This document shows, piece by piece, positions 8,085-18,643 of a stretch of 40,778 nucleotides of DNA. Under the pieces are notes generated by a model that ran no database searches, was not told the origin of the DNA, and saw nothing but the letters and a program-made list of their open reading frames with translations. Numbering within the stretch: the stretch's first letter is position 1; each line of letters begins with the position of its first letter. Made by a program: the position numbers and the translations under genes. This DNA comes from an uncultured SAR86 cluster bacterium (GTDB lineage: Bacteria; Pseudomonadota; Gammaproteobacteria; Magnimaribacterales; D2472). The stretch lies in assembly GCA_902632555.1 (NCBI GenBank), contig CACPCZ010000010.1, positions 1 to 40,778 on the forward strand, in the 5' to 3' direction.

Positions 8085-8259
8085 TCCAAAATATATAATT
8101 TTTTACAGTGTGCTTGGCTTAATTACTGCTTTTACGATTATTCCTTTTATAAGAAGTTTGATAGATTATTCAATTGGAGTTGAAATATTGATTTCATCTG
8201 CAATTGTTCTGCCCATGTATGCATTAATAACAAGATTATTAAAAAAATATTTAGATTAG
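8071..8259 (+). CDS. Small two-helix membrane protein, function unknown
   Basis: A 62-residue protein with hydrophobic helices at about 9-26 and 34-53 and a basic C-terminus (RLLKKYLD). Its ATG lies inside the end of the UMF1 transporter gene (14-bp overlap, different frame), implying translational coupling, and its stop overlaps the convergent phosphodiesterase by 4 bp in TTAG. No family is recognised. The coupling makes a partner role with the transporter plausible. Confidence 0.65.
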   Translation: MKLFSPKYIIFYSVLGLITAFTIIPFIRSLIDYSIGVEILISSAIVLPMYALITRLLKKYLD

Positions 8260-8987
8260 CGTTTAAGGGTTTCGAAAAGAAGCTTTGGCCTATCAGTTAT
8301 TATCCCATCAACGTTCAATTTGATTAAATATTCAAAAGTTTTTTCGTCATTTATAGTCCAAACCATTATTTTAAGTCCTTTTGAATGAATAAAATCAATA
8401 AATCTTTTAGAAACTATTTTGATTCCATAATAAGTCATTGGGATTTGCAGACAATCTCCCCTAAGATCGCCTCTATATATATGCCAGCTTGCTAAAAGCG
8501 TTTTAAAAACCTCATTTGGACCCATTGAAATACATAAGTTAGGATTTAATGATCTTACTAGCTCAAGTCTTTTACTATTGAAACTTGCTATACAAACTCT
8601 ATTTGATACATCAAGTTTATTTATAACATCTAAAGCCGGTTTTACTACCTCATCTGTTTTAAAATCAATTTGAAAAAAAAGATTTGGGAATCTTTCAAGA
8701 GTTTCACTTAATTTTGGTATTTTTTTATTCTCAAAAATATTTAGATCATCAATTTCTTCACTTGAGAGGTCATTAAATTTTATTTGTTTATTTAGAATTC
8801 TCGACAAGTCATCATCGTGAAAAATATATGGAACGCCATCAGAAGATGCCTGAACATCAGTTTCTATAAATTCGCATCCAATAGACTCAGAATATTTAAA
8901 TGATTCTATTGTATTCTCGAATGATTCTTCAGCACCACCTCTATGAGCCAGTACTTTGAGACCTTTGTATTGCAGATATGCTTTCAT
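8256..8987 (-). CDS. Glycerophosphodiester phosphodiesterase
   Basis: A 243-residue GDPD-family enzyme that splits glycerophosphodiesters into glycerol 3-phosphate and an alcohol. Seen are AHRGGAEESFENT (catalytic His15, metal ligands near Glu20 and onward), FIETDVQ (Glu42, Asp44), then FHDDDLSR with His57 as the second catalytic histidine. There is no signal peptide, so it is cytoplasmic, like UgpQ, recycling headgroups from imported or internal phospholipid breakdown. Length is typical. It is divergent from the acyltransferase, whose promoter must overlap its 5' end. Confidence 0.92.
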   Translation of the reverse strand: MKAYLQYKGLKVLAHRGGAEESFENTIESFKYSESIGCEFIETDVQASSDGVPYIFHDDDLSRILNKQIKFNDLSSEEIDDLNIFENKKIPKLSETLERFPNLFFQIDFKTDEVVKPALDVINKLDVSNRVCIASFNSKRLELVRSLNPNLCISMGPNEVFKTLLASWHIYRGDLRGDCLQIPMTYYGIKIVSKRFIDFIHSKGLKIMVWTINDEKTFEYLIKLNVDGIITDRPKLLFETLKR

Positions 8988-9049
8988 GCATCGATATTGT
9001 ATACATTATTACTGTAAAATATCTATCATTTGGTATCTGGTATAGCGCT

Positions 9050-10162
9050 GTGAATAAATTCGATTCAATAAGACCATATAATGATGATGAAGTTAATCAA
9101 GTTTTAGTTGATTTGTCGAATAATCGTAGATTTCTAAAAATGCTTCTTGAAACAGGGGAATTCTCATATTTAAAATATTTTCCTTTTTCTAGAAAAATCT
9201 TAAGTATTTTTCTTAGAAGAAGGACTAAAAATATTATCGACGTTACATCCTACCAAAAATTGTTTGAGAACATTGTTACAGATGTTGTAGAAAAATCTAT
9301 TAATGAATTTACATACAGTGGTCTTGAAAATATCTCTTCAAATAAGAGTTATTTATTTATTTCAAACCATAGAGATATAACTTTAGATTCTGCATTATTA
9401 AACCTTATATTGCATCAAAATAATTTAAAAACTACCAACAATGCGGTTGGAAACAATCTTTTAAGTGAAAAATGGGCCTCAGATTTAATGAGACTAAATA
9501 AAAGTTTTATTATTGATAGAAGTGATAAAACCAAAAGGGAAATATATAAAAGCTTAAATCTTGCATCAGAATTTATTCATGAATCAATCTTAAATAAAAA
9601 TGAATCAATATGGATTGCTCAAAAACAAGGAAGATCAAAAGATGGTAATGATTACACCGATCCTTCTGTAATAAAGATGATTCACTTAAATGCTAGAAAG
9701 AAAATCCCTATTCATAAATATTTAAATTCTTTAAATGTTGTTCCAGTTTCAATTTCATATGAGAAAGATCCAAATGATGTTCGAAAAGCAAATGAATTAT
9801 ATCTTACAGATCTTAATCAAGAATATATTAAGGAACCTAAAGAAGATTTAATAAGTATTGCTGAGGGTATTAGAGGTCAAAAGGGTAATGTTCATCTTCA
9901 TGTTGGAAGAGTTATCAATTTTGAAAATGATTCATACGAGCAATGTTCTGAAGAAATTACTTTGGCAATAAAATCTGAATATAAAAATCATGCCACAAAT
10001 TATGCCGCAGCAATTATTCAAGGCAAAAACACTAACATTGGTAGTTTTTCAAATCACGACATCAATGGAGCCGTAAATTATTTGACTACAAAAACGAATG
10101 AAATGCCTGAAGAAATGCAGTCATATTTTTTAAGTCAATACAGCAGATCATTAGAACTATAA
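9050..10162 (+). CDS. PlsC-type glycerolipid acyltransferase
   Basis: A 370-residue protein if begun at the GTG at 9050, giving the family-typical N-terminus NKFDSIRPYNDDEV. An ATG at 8978 in the same frame adds 24 hydrophobic residues that overlap the reverse phosphodiesterase and are probably untranslated. The acyltransferase core is at about 95-240: the catalytic histidine in SNHRDITLD (a His-x5-Asp variant of HX4D), NNAVGNN, then IWIAQKQGRSKDG in place of the usual FPEGTRS block. It probably acylates glycerol 3-phosphate or lysophosphatidate. It is a single gene ending at a large inverted repeat. Confidence 0.8.
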   Translation: MNKFDSIRPYNDDEVNQVLVDLSNNRRFLKMLLETGEFSYLKYFPFSRKILSIFLRRRTKNIIDVTSYQKLFENIVTDVVEKSINEFTYSGLENISSNKSYLFISNHRDITLDSALLNLILHQNNLKTTNNAVGNNLLSEKWASDLMRLNKSFIIDRSDKTKREIYKSLNLASEFIHESILNKNESIWIAQKQGRSKDGNDYTDPSVIKMIHLNARKKIPIHKYLNSLNVVPVSISYEKDPNDVRKANELYLTDLNQEYIKEPKEDLISIAEGIRGQKGNVHLHVGRVINFENDSYEQCSEEITLAIKSEYKNHATNYAAAIIQGKNTNIGSFSNHDINGAVNYLTTKTNEMPEEMQSYFLSQYSRSLEL

Positions 10163-10225
10163 AAGGTAACAAAACAGTTTCTTAAACTTTAGGGGGGTGC
10201 ATAGGACCCTGTTTTATCACCTTTT
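10161..10225. terminator. Inverted repeat, probable bidirectional terminator
   Basis: Arms AAAAGGTAACAAAACAG (10161-10177) and CTGTTTTATCACCTTTT (10209-10225) are near-perfect inverted repeats, 7 + 7 bp of pairing around a weak 3-bp centre. A G-run and CCC within the loop could make an inner hairpin. It fills the gap between the convergent acyltransferase and ammonium transporter genes and has T-rich flanks on both strands, so it may stop transcription from both sides. Confidence 0.5.
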
Positions 10226-10239
10226 ATAATATTTATTAT

Positions 10240-11523
10240 CTATAAGCTATATCCTTGTTCGTTATGTTCAAAAATATCAAGGCCTTCTTCTTCACCCTCA
10301 TCTGAAACTCTAATTTCAGTGAACATGCTTAAAGTTCTTAAAATTAAGTATGTTGCTATGATTGTCCATAAACTAATCACAAAAACGCCCTCTAACTGAA
10401 GCATAAGTTGTGCGAAAGTACCTTCTTCTGAAATACCAGCAGCTCCAGAACCTAAAAATCCATCAGGACTTCCAACTAATGCAAGCATTATTATTCCAAG
10501 AATTCCTCCAACACCGTGAACAGGAAATACATCAAGCGAGTCGTCTATTTTGAAATATGATTTAACTAATTGCGTTGCATAAAAACAAACAGAACCTGCT
10601 AGCAATCCAATTAATAAAGCACCTGATGGACCAACTGTTCCCGACGCTGGTGTAATAGTAGCTAAACCAGATACCATTCCAGTTGCAATACCAATCATGG
10701 TAGCTTTTCCAGACTTAATCCATTCAATTGTCATCCATGTCAAAGCTCCTACAGAAGCGCTTATATGAGTGACTAACATTGCCATTCCAGCTGAACTATC
10801 CGCAGCAACTGCGCTTCCGGCATTAAATCCAAACCATCCAACCCATAGCATTGATGCTCCTATCATCACCATTGTTCTGTTATGTGGCGGCAGGGGTATT
10901 TTATTAAATCCTTTTCTTTGACCAAGATATATAGCAGCTACTAGAGCACCTAAGCCACAAGTTGCGTGCACCACAAGCCCACCAGCAAAATCAATAACTC
11001 CTTTAGATCCTAAATATCCGCCTCCCCAGACCATATGGCATGCTGGAATATATACAAAAGTAAACCATGCAACTGAAAACATACACATTGCAGAAAATCT
11101 CATTCTTTCTGCAAAAGCACCTACAACTAATGCAGGAGTAATAATTGCAAATGTCATTTGGAATGTAATAAAAACTGATTCCGGCAAAGTTCCACTCATC
11201 GAGCCTCTATCGACACCATTCAAAAACGCAGCACTTAGATCGCCAATAAAAGCACCATCTCCTTTAAAAGCAAGGCTGTAACCATAAACAACCCAACATA
11301 CTGACATAAGACAGGCTATTGAAAAACATTGCATCAGAACAGATAACACATTTTTTGATCGAACCAACCCACCATAAAAAAGTGCTAGCCCAGGTAATGT
11401 CATCAACAAAACCAAAGCTGTAGAAGTTAATATCCATGAGGTATCACCTGAATTTAAATCATCAGCAAACCCGAAAGGAACAAAAATTAAAGTTGTTATT
11501 CCTAATAGTATTTTATAAATCAT
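10240..11523 (-). CDS. amtB: Ammonium transporter (Amt/MEP family)
   Basis: A 427-residue inner-membrane channel for ammonium. A cleavable signal peptide ends near MxxFGFADD, followed by the family start LVLLMTLPGLALFYGGLVR. The pore histidines are visible in VVHATCGLGA and FPVHGVGGILG, with an ACHMVWGGG segment between the helices. Length fits AmtB. It is the last gene of torF-glnK-amtB, 11 bp after glnK, with a good GGAG Shine-Dalgarno (GGAGTAATTATG). Pairing with a PII protein means its flux is gated by GlnK trimer binding when nitrogen is plentiful. Confidence 0.95.
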   Translation of the reverse strand: MIYKILLGITTLIFVPFGFADDLNSGDTSWILTSTALVLLMTLPGLALFYGGLVRSKNVLSVLMQCFSIACLMSVCWVVYGYSLAFKGDGAFIGDLSAAFLNGVDRGSMSGTLPESVFITFQMTFAIITPALVVGAFAERMRFSAMCMFSVAWFTFVYIPACHMVWGGGYLGSKGVIDFAGGLVVHATCGLGALVAAIYLGQRKGFNKIPLPPHNRTMVMIGASMLWVGWFGFNAGSAVAADSSAGMAMLVTHISASVGALTWMTIEWIKSGKATMIGIATGMVSGLATITPASGTVGPSGALLIGLLAGSVCFYATQLVKSYFKIDDSLDVFPVHGVGGILGIIMLALVGSPDGFLGSGAAGISEEGTFAQLMLQLEGVFVISLWTIIATYLILRTLSMFTEIRVSDEGEEEGLDIFEHNEQGYSL

Positions 11524-11534
11524 AATTACTCCTT

Positions 11535-12468
<934 letters not shown>

Positions 12469-12507
12469 AAAAAAATCTCCATATTAAAATACTTACACCT
12501 AGATATA

Positions 12508-12523
12508 TGCAATTTGTATGCCA
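12508..12523 (-). promoter_or_regulatory. Sigma-54 promoter for torF-glnK-amtB
   Basis: On the reverse strand the sequence TGGCATACAAATTGCA carries the -24 GG and -12 GC elements with exactly 10 bases between them, as in the TGGCAC-N5-TTGCW consensus (one mismatch). The predicted start of transcription falls near 12497, about 29 bases before the torF ATG. The downstream genes are classic NtrC/sigma-54 targets. No good NtrC site was seen in the short upstream gap. Confidence 0.75.
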
Positions 12524-12588
12524 AAAAAAATCTTTTTAAAGATCTTGTTTTGAAGTTATAATTTTCAACCAACAAAAAGGAAAATATT

Positions 12589-13359
12589 ATGAATTTAAAA
12601 GATAAAGTCGCTTTGGTAACTGGTGGAGCTTCTGGATTAGGTCAAGCAACTGTTGAAGATTTTGTATCTAAAGGTGCCAAGGTTGTAATACTAGATATAA
12701 ATGAAGATAACGCAAATAAAATAATTGAAAATCTTGGTGATGATAATGTAATGTTTATTTCTACAAACATTATGGAAGAACAGCCAGTTGTTGATGCTGT
12801 AAATAAAATTAAAGAGAAATTTGGTGCTCTTCATATTGCAGTGAACTGTGCTGGCACAGGATATCCTGGGAGAATATTGGGTAAAGAGGCGCCTCACCCG
12901 TTAGATGCGTTCCAATTTATTATTAACCTAAATTTAGTTGGTACATTTAATGTTATGAGACTTGCTGCGGAACTAATGGATAAAAATGAACCTGATGAAA
13001 AAGGCGAGAAGGGTGTGATTATAAATACTGCATCTGTAGCAGGTTATGAAGGTCAAATTGGTCAATCTGCTTACAGTGCTTCTAAAGCTGGTGTGATAGG
13101 TCTTACACTAACTGCTGCAAGAGACCTTGCAAGACATGCTGTAAGGGTTTGCACTATTGCCCCTGGTATATTTGATACTCCTCTAATGCAACTAGCTCCT
13201 GATAAAGTAAGAGATCCATTATTAGAATCTACTCAATTTCCTCATAGATTTGGTCAGCCAAAAGAATTTGCAGAGTTAGCTGTTCATATAGTTGAAAACT
13301 CATATCTTAACGGAGAAACAATCAGGCTCGATTCAGGTATGAGGATGAAGCCAAGATAA
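12589..13359 (+). CDS. SDR dehydrogenase, 3-hydroxyacyl-CoA dehydrogenase type (HSD10-like)
   Basis: A 256-residue classical short-chain dehydrogenase. The NAD(P) motif TGGASGLGQA is at 11-20, an acidic residue ending strand beta2 (LDIN, Asp36) indicates NAD preference, NCAGTG is at 86-91, and the catalytic Ser149, Tyr162 and Lys166 are present. The long CAGTGYPGRILGK loop, the MDKNEPDEKGEKGVI insertion and the PGIFDTPL segment are typical of HSD17B10-like enzymes that oxidise 3-hydroxyacyl-CoAs, including branched ones from isoleucine. It is monocistronic with an AGGA site 9 bp upstream. The exact acyl substrate is not decidable. Confidence 0.88.
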   Translation: MNLKDKVALVTGGASGLGQATVEDFVSKGAKVVILDINEDNANKIIENLGDDNVMFISTNIMEEQPVVDAVNKIKEKFGALHIAVNCAGTGYPGRILGKEAPHPLDAFQFIINLNLVGTFNVMRLAAELMDKNEPDEKGEKGVIINTASVAGYEGQIGQSAYSASKAGVIGLTLTAARDLARHAVRVCTIAPGIFDTPLMQLAPDKVRDPLLESTQFPHRFGQPKEFAELAVHIVENSYLNGETIRLDSGMRMKPR

Positions 13360-13491
13360 TTATTGAGCTGCAACCCAATAGGTAGCAGCTATAACAGCTA
13401 AGACAATAAGAAAAAAGATTACTCTTGCATCACTTTTGCTATCTTCATTAGCTTCTTGCGATTCATAATATTCTTTATAATCATCTTTCAT
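13360..13491 (-). CDS. Small single-pass membrane protein (43 aa)
   Basis: The reverse strand from ATG at 13491 encodes 43 residues: an acidic, hydrophilic N-terminus (MKDDYKEYYESQEANEDSKS) and one helix (about 24-42, VIFFLIVLAVIAATYWVAAQ). A strong Shine-Dalgarno GGGGAG sits within the stop of the upstream reductase gene, 2 bp before the ATG region, so the two are coupled. Its stop is back-to-back with that of the SDR gene. No family is recognised; spacing, Shine-Dalgarno and composition all support a real gene. Confidence 0.65.
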   Translation of the reverse strand: MKDDYKEYYESQEANEDSKSDARVIFFLIVLAVIAATYWVAAQ

Positions 13492-13493
13492 AA

Positions 13494-14477
13494 TTACTCC
13501 CCGTGTTTAATAACAATTCTTCCAATTTGATTTCCATCTAAAATTTTATTAACTTCTGAATCAATTTTATCAATAGGCACTATTTTTGTTTGGTCTTTTA
13601 AATTTAAAGACCATTCGTTTGATAATAAATTCCAGAGCTCATTTTTTAATGATAAAGACGATTCTGCTGAATCGATGCCAGACAATTGAACACCTCTCAA
13701 GATAAATGGAAATACTGATGATGTAAACATAGCTCCAGCAACATTTCCGCAACAAGAAACGACACCATCATTATTAACCATAGAAACTATTTTTGAGAGA
13801 ATATCACCACCAACAGTATCAACGGCACTGGCATATATACCTTTATCCAGAGGCTTTACAGGCTCACTCATATATTCATTTCTTAAAATTATTTTAGATG
13901 CACCCATTGAATGAAGAACTTCATCTTGATCTTTTTTTCCGGTGATTGCATGGACCTCATATCCTAATTTTGCTAATAAACCCACTGATATTGAACCAAC
14001 ACCTCCAGTAGCACCAGACACTAAAACAGGAAGATCATTTGATATATTTGCATCTGTGATTTTTTTTACACATGCTGCTGCAGTAATTCCAGCTGTTCCA
14101 TAACTCATCGCATCAATATCATTTAAGGAATTTGGACATTTAATAACCCAATTAGATGGTAAATGAACGATTTCACCAAAACCTCCTGGAACTGCCATGC
14201 CGATCTTATATCCTGTAGCTAAAACACGATCACCAATTGAAAAGTTGGAGGAAGATGTCTCTATAATCTCACCAGCAACATCAATACCAGGAACAAAAGG
14301 ATAAGATCTTACAACTCCTTTTGCGCCAGATGCAGCTAGCGCATCTTTATAATTTAAAGAAGAGTAAGAAACTTTAATTAAAACATGATCTTGTTCAACA
14401 GAGGGCCTATCAAGCTCTACCATTGATCCTGAAAAGGAACCATTATCTTCATTTATTTGATAAGCCTTATATTTCAT
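13494..14477 (-). CDS. acuI: AcuI/YhdH family NADPH-dependent acryloyl-CoA reductase
   Basis: A 327-residue medium-chain reductase without the structural zinc cysteines. It has the family features YSSLNYKDALAASG near 38-51, the PFVPGIDVAG segment, an AxxLAT-like GDRVLATGYKIG, and the NADPH motif SGATGGVGSISVGLLAKLG near 154-172, followed by ITGKKDQ typical of NADPH users. Members reduce acryloyl-CoA to propionyl-CoA, detoxifying acrylate formed from DMSP or 3-hydroxypropionate. It starts 1 bp after trxB and continues into the 43-residue gene. The specific substrate is inferred from family membership; other quinone-oxidoreductase roles remain possible. Confidence 0.8.
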   Translation of the reverse strand: MKYKAYQINEDNGSFSGSMVELDRPSVEQDHVLIKVSYSSLNYKDALAASGAKGVVRSYPFVPGIDVAGEIIETSSSNFSIGDRVLATGYKIGMAVPGGFGEIVHLPSNWVIKCPNSLNDIDAMSYGTAGITAAACVKKITDANISNDLPVLVSGATGGVGSISVGLLAKLGYEVHAITGKKDQDEVLHSMGASKIILRNEYMSEPVKPLDKGIYASAVDTVGGDILSKIVSMVNNDGVVSCCGNVAGAMFTSSVFPFILRGVQLSGIDSAESSLSLKNELWNLLSNEWSLNLKDQTKIVPIDKIDSEVNKILDGNQIGRIVIKHGE

Positions 14478-15455
<978 letters not shown>

Positions 15456-15493
15456 TTATGCCTATAATTACAATAAATTAATAAAAAATTTGT

Positions 15494-17797
15494 ATGCCTC
15501 CTTATATTAAAAATACACTCTTGAATTTTTTTAGTTTTTTTCTAATAGCGTTTTCTTTATATATTTTTATTTCATTAGTTTCATATGATGTAGCAGATTC
15601 AGGATTTTTTAATAAGAATTCAAACACTACTATTAATAATCTTGGTGGTCCTCTCGGAGCATCAATATCAGATTTTATGTTTACACTTATAGGATACGGG
15701 AGCTATCTTTTGTTATTGATTGGAACAGTTTGGGCTGTTCAAAGTTTATTAATTGATGATAAATACAACTCCTCACTTAAAGTAATTGTAAGATTGTTGA
15801 GCTCAGTGTTTTTAATACTATGTTTTTGCAGCGTCACAGAATTTTATCTTTCTGAAAATTTTGGGGGTGTTGTTGGAGAATATTTATTAAGTTTTCTTTC
15901 AAATTCAATAGGTGATATTGGAACTTTAATATTTCTTATTGTTTTAGCAATTCCAGCTATGTCTTTCTCATTTAATTTTTCTTGGTTAACTGTCATAGAT
16001 AACTTTGGTAAAGTTCTGATTAGATTATTTGAATTACTTTTAAATTTTCTTAAGACATTTTCAAAAAATCTGAGTAAATTTCTAACCTTTGTATACTCTA
16101 AACTGAAGACGAGATTAGGCAAAGCAAGAGTTAATGCTAAAGAAAAAAAAATACAGAGTTCTATAAAATCTAAAATTAATAATGAACCCCAAATAAATGA
16201 AAAAGTAATTACAGATGTCTCGTCTGGATCAAAGCAACCCGATTTACCAATTAAAGACGAAATAGAATTTAAAGAGGTACCTAAAGACGATCTAAATCAA
16301 GAAGTTAAAGAAAAAAAGGAAAAAGCTGTAATGCCTAGTACTGAGTTGCTCGATAGGGCGCTTGATGATGGCAGCTCTTTATCTGAGAGTGAATTAAACC
16401 AAATAGCGTCTCTTCTGGAAACAAAACTTGAAGAATTTGGAATCGAGGCTACTGTTGAGTCAGTGCTTCCTGGACCAGTTGTTACTAGATTTGAAATTCA
16501 ACCTGCTCCAGGAACTAAAGCAAGCAAAATTACTAATATTGCTCAAGATATTGCAAGATCCTTATCCGTAAGCAGTGTGCGAGTTGTTGAAGTTATCGAA
16601 GGAAAATCTTATGTGGGTATTGAAATACCAAATAACAATAGAAAAATGGTTAGGCTTACTGAGATTTTGAGTTCTAAAGCATTCAAATCATCGCCATCAA
16701 ACCTAAGCGTTGCACTTGGTCAAGATATTTCAGGCAATCCAATTGTTGTTGATCTAGCTAAAATGCCTCATTTGCTGGTAGCAGGTACAACCGGTTCAGG
16801 TAAATCTGTTGGACTAAATGCGATGTTGCTTAGTCTTTTATTTAAATCAGATCCTGAAGAGGTAAGATTAATTTTAGTTGATCCAAAAATGCTTGAACTT
16901 GCAGTTTATGACGGCATACCTCATCTTCTTACTCCAGTAATAACTGATATGACCGATGCATCTAATGGTCTTAGGTGGTGCGTAGCTGAAATGGATAGAA
17001 GATACAAGCTTATGTCAATGATGGGAGTAAGAAATTTAGCAGGGTTTAATAAAAAGGTTCAGGATGCTGAAAAAAATGGTAAACAGATACTAAACCCCTT
17101 GAATGAGGATGAAGAGGAGTTCTTAGAAGTTTTACCATCAATTGTAGTAGTGGTTGATGAATTTGCAGACATGATGATGCTTGTTGGTAAAAAAGTAGAG
17201 CATTTGATAGCAAGAATTGCTCAGAAAGCCAGAGCAGCAGGAATCCATTTAATTTTAGCTACTCAAAGACCCTCAGTCGATGTGATAACTGGTCTTATAA
17301 AGGCTAATATACCAACAAGAATAGGATTTCAAGTTTCCACAAAAATAGATTCCAGAACAATACTTGATCAGGGTGGAGCAGAGCAACTGCTCGGATATGG
17401 AGACATGCTTTATTTGCCACCTGGTGTTGGCGTTCCTGTTAGAGTTCATGGTGCATTTGTTGGTGATGATGAAGTTCATAGAGTTGTGAATGATTGGAAA
17501 TCAAGAGCTGAGCCTAATTATGTAGATGAGATTACTTCATCAAGTCAAGATACTGGACCAATTCCTGGCTGGTCTGGATCAGAAACAGGTGCATCAGAGG
17601 ATTCGGATGAACTTTATGATGAGGCTGTAAATTTTGTAATTGAATCAAGGCGGGCATCAATATCTGCTGTTCAGAGAAAATTACGTATTGGTTATAACAG
17701 AGCTGCAAGACTAATAGAGACCATGGAAGAGGCAGGACTTGTTTCAGAAATGAGCTCAAATGGTTCTAGAGAGGTTCTAGTGCCAAAAAGAGACTGA
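15494..17797 (+). CDS. ftsK: DNA translocase FtsK
   Basis: A 767-residue septal DNA pump that clears chromosome dimers and activates XerCD at division. The N-terminus has about four transmembrane helices (roughly 10-160), then a short lysine/glutamate-rich linker (200-280), the alpha/beta motor domain with Walker A GTTGSGKS (431-438) and Walker [10 protein letters not shown], and a C-terminal winged-helix gamma domain (about 702-763, [16 protein letters not shown]) that reads KOPS. The linker is far shorter than E. coli's, in keeping with a compact genome. It heads the ftsK-lolA-crcB-serS run. Confidence 0.96.
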   Translation: MPPYIKNTLLNFFSFFLIAFSLYIFISLVSYDVADSGFFNKNSNTTINNLGGPLGASISDFMFTLIGYGSYLLLLIGTVWAVQSLLIDDKYNSSLKVIVRLLSSVFLILCFCSVTEFYLSENFGGVVGEYLLSFLSNSIGDIGTLIFLIVLAIPAMSFSFNFSWLTVIDNFGKVLIRLFELLLNFLKTFSKNLSKFLTFVYSKLKTRLGKARVNAKEKKIQSSIKSKINNEPQINEKVITDVSSGSKQPDLPIKDEIEFKEVPKDDLNQEVKEKKEKAVMPSTELLDRALDDGSSLSESELNQIASLLETKLEEFGIEATVESVLPGPVVTRFEIQPAPGTKASKITNIAQDIARSLSVSSVRVVEVIEGKSYVGIEIPNNNRKMVRLTEILSSKAFKSSPSNLSVALGQDISGNPIVVDLAKMPHLLVAGTTGSGKSVGLNAMLLSLLFKSDPEEVRLILVDPKMLELAVYDGIPHLLTPVITDMTDASNGLRWCVAEMDRRYKLMSMMGVRNLAGFNKKVQDAEKNGKQILNPLNEDEEEFLEVLPSIVVVVDEFADMMMLVGKKVEHLIARIAQKARAAGIHLILATQRPSVDVITGLIKANIPTRIGFQVSTKIDSRTILDQGGAEQLLGYGDMLYLPPGVGVPVRVHGAFVGDDEVHRVVNDWKSRAEPNYVDEITSSSQDTGPIPGWSGSETGASEDSDELYDEAVNFVIESRRASISAVQRKLRIGYNRAARLIETMEEAGLVSEMSSNGSREVLVPKRD

Positions 17798-17798
17798 T

Positions 17799-18284
17799 TT
17801 GCGTTATATATTTTTATTCAGTTTTTTAATAATTCTTAATGTTGAATCATCTTCAATTATTGAATTAAATAATTTTTTTAGCGGAGATCTAACCTTCACT
17901 CAAACAAGTTTAAATAAACGCGAAAACTCAATTGATGAATCTGAGGGTATTTTTTTAAGAAAAGATAACAATTCCATTGTTATAGAAATAATATCTCCTT
18001 TTGAAGAGAAATATTTTATAACAGATGATTACATAGAAATTCACGATTTAGAGTTTGATCAAATAACAAAAATTCCCAAAGAAGAATATGAAAACAATAT
18101 TTTTATAAGTTATTTGTTAAATGGTTTTAATGATTTAAATATTTCTATAAACAATAATTCAAGATCTTTTTTAATTTCAGATGATAATAATTCATACAAT
18201 TTTGAGTTTTTAAATAAAAAAACGCTTCAAGTAAAATTTAAAGATAATATGGATGTTATAAATTTAATTAAATTTTACAAATAA
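17799..18284 (+). CDS. lolA: LolA-like outer-membrane lipoprotein carrier protein
   Basis: A 161-residue periplasmic protein with a signal peptide (to about residue 18). LolA carries lipoproteins from LolCDE to LolB. The sequence is very divergent and asparagine/isoleucine-rich, but FSGDLTFTQTSLNKR (LolA F..F.Q repeats), EGIFLRKDNNSIVIEIISPFEEKYFITDD and the location after ftsK identify it. It is shorter than the roughly 200-residue E. coli form. The start is TTG at 17799, one base after the ftsK stop; no ATG is available before the signal peptide. No rarA follows it, unlike in many gammaproteobacteria. Confidence 0.75.
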   Translation: MRYIFLFSFLIILNVESSSIIELNNFFSGDLTFTQTSLNKRENSIDESEGIFLRKDNNSIVIEIISPFEEKYFITDDYIEIHDLEFDQITKIPKEEYENNIFISYLLNGFNDLNISINNNSRSFLISDDNNSYNFEFLNKKTLQVKFKDNMDVINLIKFYK

Positions 18285-18643
18285 TGTTAATTAACGTATT
18301 AATGGTTGGTTTTGGTGGTGCCTTGGGAGCGATATCAAGATACTTAATCAATGAACTTTTTAACCTTTATATTAACCAATCAGCTTGGGCTGCAACTCTA
18401 ATAATAAACATTACTGGTTGTTTTTTAATAGGCTTATTATTAGGTTCTTATATTTCTAACAAAGATATAATCTTTTATTTTTTTGTAATAGGATTTTTGG
18501 GTTCTTTCACAACGATGTCAGCATTTTCACATCAAGTTATTTTGATTGCAGATTCAAATATTATAGGTGCAGTTTCGTATATAATGCTTACAATTATTTT
18601 AACAATTTTAGCAACTTACATTGGGGCAAGTTTAACAAAATAA
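18284..18643 (+). CDS. crcB: Fluoride ion channel CrcB/Fluc
   Basis: A 119-residue four-helix inner-membrane protein that exports fluoride as a dual-topology dimer. GGALGAISRYLINELF near 9-24 and GFLGSFTTMSAFSHQ near 65-79 match the family's GG-x-GA-x-x-R and G-x-x-TT-S-F-S signatures; Phe residues of the ion track and the N-rich segment NITGCF are present. Its ATG overlaps the lolA stop (TAATG) and its own stop overlaps serS in the same way. No fluoride riboswitch is seen, as expected for an internal operon gene. Confidence 0.9.
   Translation: MLINVLMVGFGGALGAISRYLINELFNLYINQSAWAATLIINITGCFLIGLLLGSYISNKDIIFYFFVIGFLGSFTTMSAFSHQVILIADSNIIGAVSYIMLTIILTILATYIGASLTK

Noticed and set aside
8978-9049. 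Upstream start for the acyltransferase (ATG at 8978)
   Set aside because: It adds 24 residues that overlap the reverse phosphodiesterase start, and the family N-terminus begins at NKFDSIRPYNDDEV from GTG 9050.
15844-16122. Reverse-strand open frame inside ftsK
   Set aside because: It lies opposite the membrane and linker part of ftsK, with low-complexity sequence and no ribosome site.
18250-18284. Fluoride riboswitch before crcB
   Set aside because: crcB begins inside the lolA stop, leaving no leader, and no fluoride aptamer core is seen in lolA.
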